From positions 186,001 through 250,000 of the forward strand of contig NZ_JAPMLM010000055.1 of NCBI RefSeq assembly GCF_026410195.1: a stretch of DNA of 64,000 nucleotides, read 5' to 3'. Of this stretch, positions 1 to 8,353 are shown one piece after another (the stretch's first letter is position 1; every line of letters begins with the position of its first letter). This stretch comes from Xanthomarina sp. F2636L (GTDB taxonomy: Bacteria; Bacteroidota; Bacteroidia; Flavobacteriales; Flavobacteriaceae). The notes under the pieces are model-generated. The model saw only the letters and a list, made by a program, of their open reading frames with translations. It was not told where the DNA came from and made no database searches. A program made the translations under genes and the position numbers.

Positions 1-1
1 T

Positions 2-553
2 GTGGCTTCTAATCAATTGGATGAATATGTCATAAAAAGTTTGAAAGAACAAGGAGCGTCTATTGATATTTTTGGTGTTGGAACAAATTTAGTCACAGGA
101 AAACCAGATGCAGCCTTGGATGGAGTTTATAAATTATCGGAATTTAATGGCGAACCAAGAATTAAACTTTCTGAAAACATTATTAAAGTTTCTCTTCCTT
201 TTAAAAAACAAGTGTATAGAATGTTAGATAAAAACGGAATGTTTTATGGTGCAGATGCCATAGCAGGTTTTACTGAAGAAAACGTGACGAATATGGAGCA
301 TCCATTCGACTCTAGAAAAAGTCTAAATCTCGATCGTTTTACACATGAACCTTTGTTGGAAAAGGTTATGGAAAATGGAAAGCGAATAAAATCTCCACGA
401 ACGGTATCGGAAATTGCTGCCTACTCGAAATCTCGTTTAGAAAAACTTCCTGAAGAATATAAGCGTTTTCAAAACCCACATATATACAAAATTGGTCTGA
501 GTATACAACTAAAGCAAGAACGAGACAAGTTAGTCCAAAAACATAGATTCTAA
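2..553 (+). CDS. pncB: Nicotinate phosphoribosyltransferase, C-terminal part (5' end outside window)
   Basis: This is the last 183 codons of a nicotinate phosphoribosyltransferase, which joins nicotinate to PRPP to make nicotinate mononucleotide in NAD salvage. The stretch with FGVGTNLVTG early in the fragment is the phosphate-binding end of the type II PRTase barrel, and the following DGVYKL and KLS segments match the family's C-terminal region. The reading frame is open to the window edge, so the GTG at position 2 is not a real start. The nicotinamidase gene follows after 10 bases, in the usual salvage pairing. Confidence 0.9.
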   Translation: MASNQLDEYVIKSLKEQGASIDIFGVGTNLVTGKPDAALDGVYKLSEFNGEPRIKLSENIIKVSLPFKKQVYRMLDKNGMFYGADAIAGFTEENVTNMEHPFDSRKSLNLDRFTHEPLLEKVMENGKRIKSPRTVSEIAAYSKSRLEKLPEEYKRFQNPHIYKIGLSIQLKQERDKLVQKHRF

Positions 554-563
554 AGTTATTAAT

Positions 564-1169
564 ATGAAAACACTTCTTATAATTGATGTTCAAAACGACT
601 TTATGCCTGGTGGTTCATTAGCTGTTCCTGAAGGAGATAAAATTGTTCCTATTATCAATAAAATGCAACATAAATTCGACTTGGTAATAGCTTCTCAAGA
701 TTGGCATCCAAAAGACCATATTAGTTTTGCCTCAAATCATCAAGGAAAGTCTACGTTTGATGAGATAGAGCTTCATGGAAAACCACAAACCTTATGGCCA
801 GATCATTGTGTACAAGGTACGGAAGGTGCTAAGTTTCATCCAAATCTTGACACCAAAAAATGGGAAGCTATTTTTAGAAAAGGAACCGACAAAGAAATAG
901 ACAGTTATAGCGCTTTTTATGATAATGGCCATTTAAAATCCACTGGATTAACAGGATATTTAAAAGAAAAAGGAACGACACAACTTTTTCTATGTGGACT
1001 AGCAGCAGATATCTGTGTGTACTTTTCCACTTATGATGCTTTTAAAGAAGGTTTTGCATGTTTTTTTATAGATGATGCCTCACAACCTTTAAACTCTAAA
1101 GATTTTATAGAATTAAAAAAGAAAATGACATATTTGGGGATTCAAGTTATTACTTCTGATGAAATTTAA
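564..1169 (+). CDS. pncA: Nicotinamidase
   Basis: The 201-residue cytoplasmic enzyme hydrolyses nicotinamide to nicotinate and ammonia, feeding the nicotinate phosphoribosyltransferase encoded just upstream. The isochorismatase-fold catalytic triad is visible: Asp8 (IIDVQNDF), Lys106 (FRKGTD) and Cys151 (GLAADICV). The metal ligands are Asp46 and His48 (DWHP) and His81 (WPDHCV). Length and motif order are normal for bacterial PncA. The 10-base gap to the upstream gene indicates one transcript. I see no anomaly. Confidence 0.95.
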   Translation: MKTLLIIDVQNDFMPGGSLAVPEGDKIVPIINKMQHKFDLVIASQDWHPKDHISFASNHQGKSTFDEIELHGKPQTLWPDHCVQGTEGAKFHPNLDTKKWEAIFRKGTDKEIDSYSAFYDNGHLKSTGLTGYLKEKGTTQLFLCGLAADICVYFSTYDAFKEGFACFFIDDASQPLNSKDFIELKKKMTYLGIQVITSDEI

Positions 1170-1297
1170 AATATATTTTCAACAGAATCAGACTTACTCA
1201 TAGGAACATATAACTTGATTAAATAAAGCATTCTGTCTTCAAGATTATTTTTAGTATATTTACTTCTAAGTAGTTTATAATCAACAAAATAAATGTC

Positions 1298-1729
1298 ATG
1301 AGTAATTATCCTTTAGTTGGTTTTCATTTTCAAGTAGAATGGGGTGGAAACAGAATTGGTTTTTCTGAAGTATCTGGACTTTCAGTAGAACACGAAATTA
1401 TTGAGTATAGAGATGGAGCTTCTCCAGATTACAATACCATTAAGATGCCTGGAATGCGTAAGTATTCGAATATCATTTTTAAACGAGGTGCGTTTAGAGG
1501 TGATAATGACTTTTTTAGTTGGATGAACTCCTTTTCTCTGGGGCATATTGAAAGACGCGATATCACCATTGCCTTGCTGAACGAAGAACACAGACCTATA
1601 ATGGTTTGGAAAGTTAAAAATGCTTGGCCAATTTCTTTAAAGTATGCAGAACTTAATGCCATGAAAAGTGAAGTACTGATTGAAAGATTGGAGATTGCTC
1701 ACGAAGGACTTAAAACAGAGAACTTATAA
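1298..1729 (+). CDS. Contractile-tail tube-like protein (T4 gp19 family)
   Basis: The 143-residue protein resembles tube subunits of phage tails and extracellular contractile injection systems (gp19, Afp1/Pvc1 type). It shows the FHFQVEWGG opening strand, the GFSEVSGLSVE segment, a YRDGASPDYNTIKMPG stretch, and an ALLNEE..VWKVKNAWPISL region followed by a long conserved strand (EVLIERLEIAHEG). Such subunits form stacked hexameric rings. No signal peptide is present. A second gp19-like gene follows after 4 bases. No sheath, baseplate, spike or ATPase gene is adjacent, so the pair is orphaned from a classical cluster. A TATATTTA box at 1255-1262 could be its -7 element. Confidence 0.85.
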   Translation: MSNYPLVGFHFQVEWGGNRIGFSEVSGLSVEHEIIEYRDGASPDYNTIKMPGMRKYSNIIFKRGAFRGDNDFFSWMNSFSLGHIERRDITIALLNEEHRPIMVWKVKNAWPISLKYAELNAMKSEVLIERLEIAHEGLKTENL

Positions 1730-1733
1730 ATTC

Positions 1734-2189
1734 ATGAATTTGCCAAGATCCACATATCCACCACTTAATATGCATTTTGCTGTTGATTTTGATTATAAGG
1801 AACTTAGGGATGATAAAAACTTTCAATCTGTTCAAGGCCTAAAAGTTAGAGTTTGTGAAAACGAGAATAAAAAAGGTACTTATGTCAAATTTGATAATAT
1901 AATTTTAAAAAGAGCGTATCAACCGGAATCTCATCTTGTAAAATGGTGCATGGATACCATTAATAATCATAAAATTAAACCCATTAATTTAACTGTAAAA
2001 CTCTTAAACGCAGATCATGAGATTCTGAGTGCGTGGAATATAGAAAAAGCAGTTCCAGTTGCTTGGGGCGTTGACGAACTACATGCCCAAGACACTAAAA
2101 TACTGATTGAAACTATAGAACTTTCATACCTGCGCTTTAAAGTGTTAACAACTAAAAGAAACGTCAAATCTCCCATTCGGAAAAAGTAA
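1734..2189 (+). CDS. Second contractile-tail tube-like protein (gp19 family)
   Basis: The protein is a diverged paralogue of its upstream neighbour: NMHFAVDF opening strand, an SVQGLKV segment, KFDNIILKRAY and the C-terminal ILIETIELSYLRF strand occupy the same order. I place the start at the ATG at 1734, 4 bases after the upstream stop, giving 151 residues. An upstream in-frame start at 1680 would lie inside the preceding gene. Paired tube paralogues are usual in injection-system clusters, where one forms the tube and another caps or nucleates it. A short basic tail (TTKRNVKSPIRKK) follows the fold. No export signal is seen. Confidence 0.78.
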   Translation: MNLPRSTYPPLNMHFAVDFDYKELRDDKNFQSVQGLKVRVCENENKKGTYVKFDNIILKRAYQPESHLVKWCMDTINNHKIKPINLTVKLLNADHEILSAWNIEKAVPVAWGVDELHAQDTKILIETIELSYLRFKVLTTKRNVKSPIRKK

Positions 2190-2321
2190 ATATGCTATCA
2201 AAGTATGGTTTCTAAAGCTATCTTTATAACTAATAAAATAGCCCATTTTCTTCCCAGATATAATTAAACACAATCCTACAAAACCATCCTCGGAACGCTT
2301 TCAGAAAAACTCTAATTATTG

Positions 2322-2330
2322 TACCTTGCA
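2322..2330 (+). promoter_or_regulatory. Putative -7 promoter element
   Basis: The sequence TACCTTGCA fits the Bacteroidetes -7 box (TAnnTTTG) with one T fewer. It lies 22 bases before the ATG at 2352. It also argues against the in-frame TTG at 2319 as a start codon, because that TTG would sit inside the promoter. Confidence 0.45.
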
Positions 2331-2351
2331 AGACTATTAAAAGGAAGAATT

Positions 2352-4196
2352 ATGAAAGAAAGCACGATGCTTAATTATATTGAAAAAACATTAAAAAATA
2401 TGCCTACTGGTTGGTTAAGTACAACAACCCATCGTTTAGATATTTATGAGGAGGAATTAGCTAAAACCCAATTCTTAGATCAGTTTGAAAGGCTGTACGA
2501 AAATAATAATTATGAAACTGAAGCACTCAATCAGCTACCTACGGCATACGATTATATCCGTTTAGGCCATCCCTTATCCTGTGTTTTAGAATGGAGCATT
2601 GCTAAATTGAATAATATAAGTCCAGAGAATGTCATCAGTTTTCAATCGAAGAGTATTCCTGTTTTAGCCATTTTAAGAACAAACTTATTAGAAAATAAAA
2701 ACACACAGATTGTTTATTCAAGCAGTTTACCAAATTTTTTTGATTCAGAAGTTTTAAAGAACGTGTATGGCTATAAGTTCGAATTAAAGAAAGTTGAAAA
2801 TGTGAACCAGATTTCTGAATTCGATGGAAGTACTGTTTATATCTCCCAAGATGATGTTATTTCTACTAGTGAATTAAACTCTAAAGTTGATTTTTATATC
2901 AGTTTATATAATGACTTAGGAAGTGTTTTAATTGCAAATGGGAAGAAAAACGAATCCTATATTTCCGATATTCAACATGTAAGACGTAGAGAAACTATTG
3001 CCATGACTCCGGCTAACTCACTAACAGCTTTGGAGTTGTTATTAAATAAAACATTAATTAAGACTGAATCAGGAGATAAGGAAATAAACAAAACTGCTGT
3101 TTTAACTTCTATAAAAGACATTACTAACGCAGATACAAAACCCTTAGTGGCTTCAAGCGGACTTTCTATTCAATATGCCATTATGATGGGTTTGATTCAC
3201 GATGCCCAAGAGAATCATCCTGGAAAGCCTATTAAGTTTATTGTTCCTCCAAATTGTTATGGTGGAACAAACGATCAGGCTAGGAGAGTAGCTGCTTGCC
3301 TAAAGCATGTGGAAATTGAAGATTTATTGGTGGATGGCGATAACGAAATGGTTGCAAGTATTGATAGCGTTTTAGACAAAATTGCTAAAGAGGATGCCAT
3401 TCCATACATCATTGCAGAAATCCCAACCAACCCTAGAGTTGAAGTTCCTAATTTGGACCATTTAAAAAATGTTTTAAGTAAGAAACGTCAAACAGCAAGT
3501 GGTAAAACGGCCATTGATCCCGTGTTTATTTTAGATCAAACGTTTTGTCCGAATGTGCACTTTTTGGGTGAGAACGACATACTTTCAACGGTTAGAACTA
3601 TTTCCTTTGCTTCGGGTTCTAAATTCCCAAGTGGTGGACTTTGTACGGCTGGGTATTGCGTAGGAAACAAAAGAACGGAAGACTTGATGCAGACAATAGA
3701 AAGTCATTTAAATCTTTGCGATAACGAAGCAACGGCTCTTCAGTATGAAATTTTAGCCAAACAATTGCCTTCTATGAATCAAAGAATTGCAGATGCTTAC
3801 GTTAATACCCGCAATTTTGTAAACTTTATCCATAAGGCTTTACCAGAAGCAAAAATTAATTTCGTGTCGGAGTCATTAGCACAAGAAGGTTTTACACCAT
3901 CGGTTTTTTCACTTGATCTTCCAACCAAAGGGAATACTCCTGAAGAAAAAGAAACCTATAAAAGAGCTTTAAATTTAAAGTTAATCAATTTAATGATTTC
4001 CGAAATTCCTGATGAATCTAAGTATTGCGTGAGTTACGGACAATTAAAAGGCTGTTATTGGACCATTCCTGCAACATCTACCCAAGGAACGACTAAAGAA
4101 GGCGATAAGGATTATATTATTCGTGCTTCTCTATCTCCAAATATAGATTTAGAACGTCATAAAGAAGTCTTTTTAGATTTCGTTGATAGTATTTAA
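2352..4196 (+). CDS. Long Cys/Met-metabolism PLP-dependent enzyme
   Basis: The 614-residue protein belongs to the cystathionine gamma-synthase/lyase family of PLP enzymes. The PLP lysine is Lys424, in an ASGSKFPSGG motif, preceded by LDQTF, which carries the ring-contacting Asp. Standard family members have about 390 residues, whereas this one carries roughly 200 extra N-terminal residues, as do fungal Str2-type cystathionine gamma-synthases and some Bacteroidetes proteins. Substrate cannot be read from the sequence; gamma-synthase or lyase chemistry on homoserine esters or cystathionine is most likely. I chose the ATG at 2352 over an in-frame TTG 33 bases upstream because a promoter-like box covers the latter. 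A strong hairpin follows the stop. Confidence 0.8.
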   Translation: MKESTMLNYIEKTLKNMPTGWLSTTTHRLDIYEEELAKTQFLDQFERLYENNNYETEALNQLPTAYDYIRLGHPLSCVLEWSIAKLNNISPENVISFQSKSIPVLAILRTNLLENKNTQIVYSSSLPNFFDSEVLKNVYGYKFELKKVENVNQISEFDGSTVYISQDDVISTSELNSKVDFYISLYNDLGSVLIANGKKNESYISDIQHVRRRETIAMTPANSLTALELLLNKTLIKTESGDKEINKTAVLTSIKDITNADTKPLVASSGLSIQYAIMMGLIHDAQENHPGKPIKFIVPPNCYGGTNDQARRVAACLKHVEIEDLLVDGDNEMVASIDSVLDKIAKEDAIPYIIAEIPTNPRVEVPNLDHLKNVLSKKRQTASGKTAIDPVFILDQTFCPNVHFLGENDILSTVRTISFASGSKFPSGGLCTAGYCVGNKRTEDLMQTIESHLNLCDNEATALQYEILAKQLPSMNQRIADAYVNTRNFVNFIHKALPEAKINFVSESLAQEGFTPSVFSLDLPTKGNTPEEKETYKRALNLKLINLMISEIPDESKYCVSYGQLKGCYWTIPATSTQGTTKEGDKDYIIRASLSPNIDLERHKEVFLDFVDSI

Positions 4197-4219
4197 GGCA
4201 GATAAATTATTATAGAAAG

Positions 4220-4262
4220 AAAAAGTGCTTAGAAAATTGTATTAAAATTCTAAGCACTTTTT
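4220..4262. terminator. Bidirectional rho-independent terminator
   Basis: Two perfect 15-base arms (4220-4234 and 4248-4262) surround a 13-base loop. The stem has an A-run on one side and a T-run on the other, so it can stop transcription from both the PLP-enzyme gene (+) and the convergent desaturase gene (-). Confidence 0.85.
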
Positions 4263-4283
4263 ATATATTCTATTTTCTACCCT

Positions 4284-5024
4284 CTATCCTCTATTTTCTA
4301 TTCTCTTAAGTTGAATAACTCCAACGGCATCTAAAACCCTGATAATTAAGTAGGTCATATCAATCTCGTACCATTTTACGCCAAAGTTAGCACGACTTGC
4401 AAATTTATGATGGTTGTTATGATAACCTTCACCCATCATTAAAAAATCGAAGCGAAAGAGGTTTTTGCTCGTGTTTTTCATTTTAAAATTCACATAGCCA
4501 TAAATATGTCCAAACCAATTGATAATTACCCCATGAATAGGCGCCATTAAAAAAGTAATTGGCAATAAAAGCCATTGCCACCAAGCTGTAGCAAAAAACA
4601 CAAAAAATAGAGTATATAAAGAAATCCAAAGCAATCTAGAAAACCGAGAGCTTGCAAAGTTATCAAAGGCTTTCCATTGTGGAACGTTTTTAGTAAATTT
4701 TGAATCTACTTCTATACGTTGCTGATTAATATCCTGATAAATAGTTTTTGTTTTCCACATCATGGCAAATAAATTATCATCGTAAGAAGGAGAATGTGGG
4801 TCTAATTCGGTATCCGTATAAGCGTGATGCATTCTATGCATGATGCCGTAGCCATAAGCACTTAAATAACTGGAACCTTGAAAAATCCAGGTTAAAACAA
4901 AGGTAATACGTTCCATTGTTTTAGACATAGCAAATACTTGATGTGCAGCATAGCGATGCAAAAAGAAAGATTGAAAAAATAAACCTCCGTACCAAAGCAC
5001 GATTACGAAAATAACAACAGCCAT
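4284..5024 (-). CDS. Fatty acid desaturase (acyl-CoA/acyl-lipid type)
   Basis: The 246-residue integral membrane di-iron enzyme introduces a double bond into fatty acyl chains, probably at delta-9. All three histidine boxes are present: HRYAAH (23-28), HRMHH (63-67) and HNNHH (202-206). Hydrophobic segments near residues 2-21, 37-58 and 130-175 give the usual membrane hairpins. I chose the ATG at 5024 because a TATCTTTG box at 5039-5046 and a TTG 20 bases further out form a promoter immediately upstream. The alternative in-frame TTG at 5069 is that -33 element. A Crp-like regulator gene lies directly upstream on the same strand. Confidence 0.93.
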   Translation of the reverse strand: MAVVIFVIVLWYGGLFFQSFFLHRYAAHQVFAMSKTMERITFVLTWIFQGSSYLSAYGYGIMHRMHHAYTDTELDPHSPSYDDNLFAMMWKTKTIYQDINQQRIEVDSKFTKNVPQWKAFDNFASSRFSRLLWISLYTLFFVFFATAWWQWLLLPITFLMAPIHGVIINWFGHIYGYVNFKMKNTSKNLFRFDFLMMGEGYHNNHHKFASRANFGVKWYEIDMTYLIIRVLDAVGVIQLKRIENRG

Positions 5025-5038
5025 ATCTTTTGTTTTTG

Positions 5039-5069
5039 CAAAGATAATTTGTCGTTTAACGAGAAACAA
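5039..5069 (-). promoter_or_regulatory. Promoter of the desaturase gene
   Basis: On the minus strand TTG (5067-5069), 20 bases and TATCTTTG (5039-5046) match the Bacteroidetes housekeeping consensus. The start codon follows 14 bases after the -7 box, so the leader is very short. Confidence 0.65.
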
Positions 5070-5106
5070 TGAACCTAAATTAAGAAAATGACCCTTTATA
5101 GGCGTT

Positions 5107-5676
5107 TTACAAGCGTTTTCGGATTCTGCTTAAAGCTTGTGGCGTCACTCCAATATAAGAACTGATATATTTTAAAGGAACTTCCTTTAATAATTCCGGA
5201 CGTTCTTTAAATAATTTTAAATAGCGCTCTTCGGCAGTGAGGTTTAAGAGATGCTGTTCGCGTCTTGACTTTAATAAAAACAGGCGTTCTGCTGTAAGTC
5301 GACCAATAAGATTCCCTATTTGTGTGGTTTTATAAACATCCTGTAAATCTTTATAATTAATACTTAAAAGCGTTGTATCTGTTAAAGCTTGTAGCTGATA
5401 AGCAGAAGGAGTTTGCGTTAAAAAAGAATCGTAGGCACTTATAAACTGATCGGTAAAACTAAATCCAAAAGTAATTTCTTTTTCCGGATTTTCCTTAGGA
5501 ATAAATAAGCGCACCACCCCAGATTCTATAAATGAAATATGATTTTCAATCTCATGTAGTTTTAAAAAAACATCTTTTTTAGCAAACTTACGACGCTGTA
5601 ATTTGGACGTAAAAAAGTCCCAGTCAGCATCTGATATCGTCGCTATTTGTTCTAAATGAGATTTTATTTGTTGCAC
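5107..5676 (-). CDS. Crp/Fnr-family transcriptional regulator
   Basis: The 189-residue cytoplasmic regulator has an N-terminal cyclic-nucleotide-binding-like beta-roll (about residues 20-110, with ISFIESGVVRLF) and a C-terminal helix-turn-helix whose recognition part reads ISSYIGVTPQALSRIRKRL. The glycine/arginine pattern that binds cAMP is not obvious, so the ligand is unknown. I favour the GTG at 5676 as start: a TATCTTTG promoter box at 5704-5711 overlaps the alternative TTG at 5706. Gene order suggests it may influence the adjacent desaturase gene, but that is inference. Confidence 0.85.
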   Translation of the reverse strand: MQQIKSHLEQIATISDADWDFFTSKLQRRKFAKKDVFLKLHEIENHISFIESGVVRLFIPKENPEKEITFGFSFTDQFISAYDSFLTQTPSAYQLQALTDTTLLSINYKDLQDVYKTTQIGNLIGRLTAERLFLLKSRREQHLLNLTAEERYLKLFKERPELLKEVPLKYISSYIGVTPQALSRIRKRL

Positions 5677-6041
5677 CCTTCGAAATTCTGAATATAGAAC
5701 TAACAAAGATAGGGAATTTGAAGGATGAAAATTAGTTTTTCACTCACCGGTTTCTCTATTTTTTATATGGTCGGTCCTATTTAGTTCTGCCTTATTTTTG
5801 AGTTCTTTAATTAGAAGGTATTTAATTATAAATATAAGTCCATGTATTTAAATCGCGATTAGTATGTTGTGTGAAATATAATCCAATTATTTTTTATATA
5901 TTTATCTAAGCATCTAATTATTAACAATTAAACTCTCCCGACCTAATAATTAGTTCAAAAGTAAATTTTAGTAGCTCTTGGATTCTTAAAGTCATTTATG
6001 GACTTAATAAAAACAATATGTCATTTTATAATTTATAATAG
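5677..6041. other. Intergenic region between divergent Crp-like and patatin genes
   Basis: This 365-base AT-rich stretch holds the minus-strand promoter box of the Crp-like gene at 5704-5711. I see no convincing ORF, hairpin, repeat or RNA gene in the rest. The promoter of the patatin gene must lie here but has no clear consensus match. Confidence 0.5.
5704..5711 (-). promoter_or_regulatory. -7 promoter element of the Crp-like gene
   Basis: TATCTTTG on the minus strand is a perfect match to TAnnTTTG and lies 27 bases upstream of the GTG start at 5676. No clear -33 TTG is seen at the usual distance. Confidence 0.55.
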
Positions 6042-7721
6042 ATGTTCAATCATTTTAACTTTTCTAAAGAAGAAAAAAAAATAGCTAAAACCTATTTTGA
6101 TGCAGCCGATGTCATTTTAGCCAACGCTATAAAAAACGATGATTTATCTCTTAAGACAAAAATTAATAAAGACGGTGAAATTGATATTAAATGGATTTCT
6201 GATGCGACTATAATTGAAAAAACTAAAGACAAAGCTGGAAATATTATTGAAAAACAACGGCCAATTATCGATTTAGTCCAACAAGGAGGTGGCATGTGGG
6301 GAATTGCATTACTTGGCTATTGTTATATTTTAGAAAAAGTTGGAATCCGTTTTTATAGCCATGGTGGTACAAGTGCTGGTGCTATTAACGCGTTATTTTT
6401 AGCTTCCATCTCTGCCGATGTTTATAAAGAACCCCCTATTATAGAAACAGATTCTAATCGAGGGGCTTTGAAATCGGAAATATTGACGCTCATTGTTTCC
6501 AATATGGATTTTTCTTCCTTTATGAATAGAGGTGGCATTGTAGGGAAAATTCAGAAAACGCTGTTTAAAAATATTAATTCTAAAGGCTTGCCAATTTTTT
6601 TAGGATTAGCCTCTTTAATCATAATCATAGGCATGTATTTTTCGGCTGGATTATTGTTAAATGATTATAATATGAGCGTTGCCGATGTTCGGTATTTTTC
6701 TTTTATTATTGGAACCTGTAATATTTTTGCCTTTTTTATTTTGATTTATATATTATTTGCGAAAGTATTAGGAGAGAATTTTGGACTCAATACTGGAAAC
6801 CCATTCTTGTTTTGGGTAAGGGAAAACTTAGCTAAATTACATGTAAATTCTACTCAAGATTTATACGACTGTCTTTCTGAAACGAAACTTATTAGAAATG
6901 TAGATACAGACGATTTAAAAGGAGATTTAAAAACATGGATAAAGTCAAATAATCTAAAGACTCCAAATAGTTCAGACGAAACAGAAGAAAAACCTATTGT
7001 TATATCAGAAAAAGTGTCTCAGCAACTAGCTGTTGATTCATCTAAATACTACAAAGTAGAAAACCCAAAAATAGTATTAATTACGTCAAATTTATCGCAT
7101 AATAGAATAGTTAGATTTCCAAAACGAGCTAATGAGTATTGGGAAAATCACTTAAAGGTTCATCCAGCTGCTTACGTTAGAGCTTCCATGTCTTTACCGT
7201 TTATTTTCAACACATTTATTCCTAATAGCACAACACATTATGAAGCTTTTGACGATGCAAAAAATAAGGTAAAATTAAAAGCAAGAATGGTGGATGGAGG
7301 TATGTTGTCTAATTTCCCAATTCGTGAATTCCATAGAAGTAGTAGTAAAGCTCCTAGCTTTCCAACTTTTGGAGTATTGCTTTCTAAACGCTCAGAAATA
7401 AAATCTGAAGATATTTTAGAAGGTCAAAGAAATTCTCTGTTAAACTATGTTGGCAGTTATGTAAAAACCTTTAGAAATTTCTATGACAACGATTTTCTAA
7501 TTGATAATGAAGAAATAAGAGATAGAGTAGTAACGGTAGATACACGCAGAAACCCAGAAAAAAGCGACGCTCAAATTAACTGGTTAGATTTTTGGATGAC
7601 CACAGAGGATAAGCGTTTGCTTTTTATAAGAGGTGCCGAAGCTGCTATTAGACAACTCGATAAATTTGATTGGAAAACTTATAAGGATTTAAGAATTAAA
7701 CTCGCAAAAGATGCAATCTGA
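6042..7721 (+). CDS. Membrane-anchored patatin-like phospholipase
   Basis: The 559-residue protein is a patatin-fold serine lipid acyl hydrolase. The oxyanion-hole motif QGGGMWG lies near residues 81-87, the nucleophile Ser111 in GTSAG (109-113), and the dyad Asp418 in VDGG. Between nucleophile and Asp there is a long insertion with two hydrophobic segments (about 184-206 and 219-243) that probably anchors the enzyme in the inner membrane, followed by a charged linker near 290-330. No signal peptide is seen. A small membrane protein gene overlaps its 3' end by 11 bases, which suggests joint function. Phospholipid remodelling or turnover is likely; the exact substrate is unknown. Confidence 0.87.
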   Translation: MFNHFNFSKEEKKIAKTYFDAADVILANAIKNDDLSLKTKINKDGEIDIKWISDATIIEKTKDKAGNIIEKQRPIIDLVQQGGGMWGIALLGYCYILEKVGIRFYSHGGTSAGAINALFLASISADVYKEPPIIETDSNRGALKSEILTLIVSNMDFSSFMNRGGIVGKIQKTLFKNINSKGLPIFLGLASLIIIIGMYFSAGLLLNDYNMSVADVRYFSFIIGTCNIFAFFILIYILFAKVLGENFGLNTGNPFLFWVRENLAKLHVNSTQDLYDCLSETKLIRNVDTDDLKGDLKTWIKSNNLKTPNSSDETEEKPIVISEKVSQQLAVDSSKYYKVENPKIVLITSNLSHNRIVRFPKRANEYWENHLKVHPAAYVRASMSLPFIFNTFIPNSTTHYEAFDDAKNKVKLKARMVDGGMLSNFPIREFHRSSSKAPSFPTFGVLLSKRSEIKSEDILEGQRNSLLNYVGSYVKTFRNFYDNDFLIDNEEIRDRVVTVDTRRNPEKSDAQINWLDFWMTTEDKRLLFIRGAEAAIRQLDKFDWKTYKDLRIKLAKDAI

Positions 7722-8217
7722 TAGACAACTTATTAAAGCAACAAATCAATGGTTTGTTATGTTTTTAATTATGGCAGGTATGGCTAGTCTATTCTATTGG
7801 CATCCTTCTATAGAAGTGAAAAATATAGGAGAAATTCAGTTTTCTCAGACTTTGAGTAATTTTAATAGTAATATCCAAGAACATTATAAAAACCTTAGAA
7901 ATAACACCTATTACGATTTTGGATTTATCATAATCTATTCTTTATTGTTTTATACGACTTATCGTGTTTTCCAATCTTCTACGCGTACACGGGTAAGTAA
8001 ATTATGGATTATTTTATGCTTGGCGCCTGGAGTTTTTGATATTATTGAAAACATTCTATTACTTAATCTATTAACCCATTCTGAAAGTACCTGGATGTTC
8101 AATGCGTTTTGGTTTGTTGTTAGGGCAAAATGGACACTTGTTATTCCGTTTGTTCTAATTAATTTAACAATTCTAGTATATTATTTGATAAGAGGTGTCA
8201 ATTCGGTGGTTGATTAA
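7711..8217 (+). CDS. Uncharacterised multi-span membrane protein, partner of patatin
   Basis: I do not recognise a family for this 168-residue protein. It has about four hydrophobic segments (near 14-30, 69-84, 98-116 and 138-162) with an extended soluble loop between the first two (about 31-66). Its ATG lies inside the 3' end of the patatin gene with an 11-base overlap in another frame, so translation is probably coupled. A strong terminator lies about 60 bases downstream and ends this two-gene unit. A role in membrane placement or regulation of the phospholipase is a guess from context. Confidence 0.75.
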   Translation: MQSDRQLIKATNQWFVMFLIMAGMASLFYWHPSIEVKNIGEIQFSQTLSNFNSNIQEHYKNLRNNTYYDFGFIIIYSLLFYTTYRVFQSSTRTRVSKLWIILCLAPGVFDIIENILLLNLLTHSESTWMFNAFWFVVRAKWTLVIPFVLINLTILVYYLIRGVNSVVD

Positions 8218-8278
8218 AATATTATAGTGATAACAACTTTTGTGGCTATTTAAAAACCTTAAATAAATAACAAATACT

Positions 8279-8324
8279 TTTAATAAGAAAAAGGAGCTAT
8301 TTAAAGCTCCTTTTTCTTATTAAA
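8279..8324. terminator. Bidirectional rho-independent terminator
   Basis: Perfect 20-base arms (8279-8298 and 8305-8324) with a 6-base loop, A-rich on the left and T-rich on the right, separate the patatin unit (+) from the convergent alcohol dehydrogenase operon (-). It is the strongest hairpin I see in the window. Confidence 0.9.
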
Positions 8325-8353
8325 GATTATCTAACTTACTTCTCATTTTAAAA

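Noticed and set aside
1680-1733. Earlier start of the second tube-like gene
   Set aside because: It lies inside the preceding gene, and the ATG at 1734 gives the usual N-terminus of the gp19 fold.
1298-2189. Prophage or complete injection-system cluster
   Set aside because: Flanking genes are housekeeping and no integrase, capsid, baseplate, spike or terminase gene is near; only the two tube genes are present.
5025-5069. N-terminal extension of the desaturase from a TTG at 5069
   Set aside because: The TTG is the -33 element and the sequence up to 5039 holds the -7 box of a promoter; the family starts at the ATG at 5024.
5677-5706. Upstream TTG start of the Crp-like gene
   Set aside because: It overlaps the TATCTTTG promoter box, so transcripts would begin after it; GTG at 5676 fits the family length.
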